The notes beneath the pieces were generated by a model. It was not told the origin of the DNA, made no database searches, and was given only the letters and a program-made list of their open reading frames with translations. Shown piece after piece: positions 51,557 through 51,577 of a stretch of DNA of 51,577 nt. Location of the stretch: assembly GCF_022832385.1 (NCBI RefSeq), contig NZ_JALHLE010000041.1:1-51577 (forward strand). Direction: 5' to 3'. A program made the translations under genes and the position numbers. Each line of letters opens with the position of its first letter. Position 1 is the first letter of the stretch. This stretch comes from Novosphingobium album (ex Hu et al. 2023) (GTDB lineage: Bacteria; Pseudomonadota; Alphaproteobacteria; Sphingomonadales; Sphingomonadaceae).

Positions 51557-51577
51557 TGTTTGACCGAATCGGGGGTG
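51557..51577 (+). promoter_or_regulatory. Partial promoter at the window edge (-35 region)
   Basis: TTGACC (51560-51565) follows an A/T-rich stretch with seven T (about 51542-51548), like an UP element, and precedes GGGGGTG at the end of the window. The -10 and the gene lie outside. Strong stable-RNA promoters in this group can look like this; the assignment is tentative. Confidence 0.3.

Overview
The window is GC-rich bacterial DNA with an alphaproteobacterial, most likely sphingomonad (Sphingomonadales), gene set: glnE followed by a Bcp peroxiredoxin and a DUF455 protein, a PAS_5-type protein, an M48/DsbA pair, a TrmL/DUF1289 pair, MmcB, and a tRNA-Arg(CCG) with encoded CCA. The ectoine enzymes place their metal ligands at residues I recall from Sphingopyxis alaskensis (EctC E57/Y85/H93, EctD H144/D146/H245). 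The genus (for example Novosphingobium, Sphingobium or Sphingopyxis) cannot be fixed by eye.

Layout. 1-9.8 kb: the end of an amidohydrolase gene, a secreted alpha/beta hydrolase, an M28 lipoprotein peptidase coupled to an agmatine-deiminase-family gene, then glnE-bcp-DUF455 and an M23 peptidase. 9.9-21.3 kb, all on the minus strand: a CSS/EAL c-di-GMP phosphodiesterase, a LytTR response regulator with its LytS-type kinase, a DsbA-like protein, an M48 peptidase, a PAS protein, an MFS exporter, DUF2141, a fatty-acid-hydroxylase-type membrane protein and an RhlE-type helicase. 21.6-25.6 kb: DUF1289, TrmL, a LuxR-type regulator with an altered receiver domain, several small genes and tRNA-Arg.

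25.9-35.5 kb looks like accessory DNA. It starts with an internally deleted IS3/IS407-type insertion sequence. A complete ectoine/5-hydroxyectoine locus follows: a MarR/EctR-like regulator divergent from ectA-ectB-ectC-ectD-ask, then two MFS carriers, the second resembling ProP/MHS osmolyte symporters and translationally coupled to the first.

36.0-45.2 kb is the most interesting unit. It has a HAD phosphatase and an RpiR/SIS regulator (convergent), then a divergent operon of a TonB-dependent receptor, a PhnD-like lipoprotein, PhnC-like ATPase, PhnE-like permease and a Tat-exported phosphocholine-type phospholipase C. Near-identical 15-bp motifs precede the HAD gene and lie in the rpiR/receptor intergenic region. 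The receptor leader can fold in alternative ways. I infer a self-contained module that releases, imports and dephosphorylates a phosphorylated head group such as phosphocholine, controlled by RpiR and not obviously by a Pho box. Next to an osmolyte locus it could also supply choline-derived solutes or phosphate.

45.8-51.4 kb: gmd-fcl for GDP-L-fucose, a convergent GH76-type glycosidase, and a tightly overlapping cassette of an erythromycin-esterase-family protein, an 81-residue unknown protein and a phosphoribosyltransferase. The last bases hold a -35-like element that may belong to a strong promoter beyond the window.
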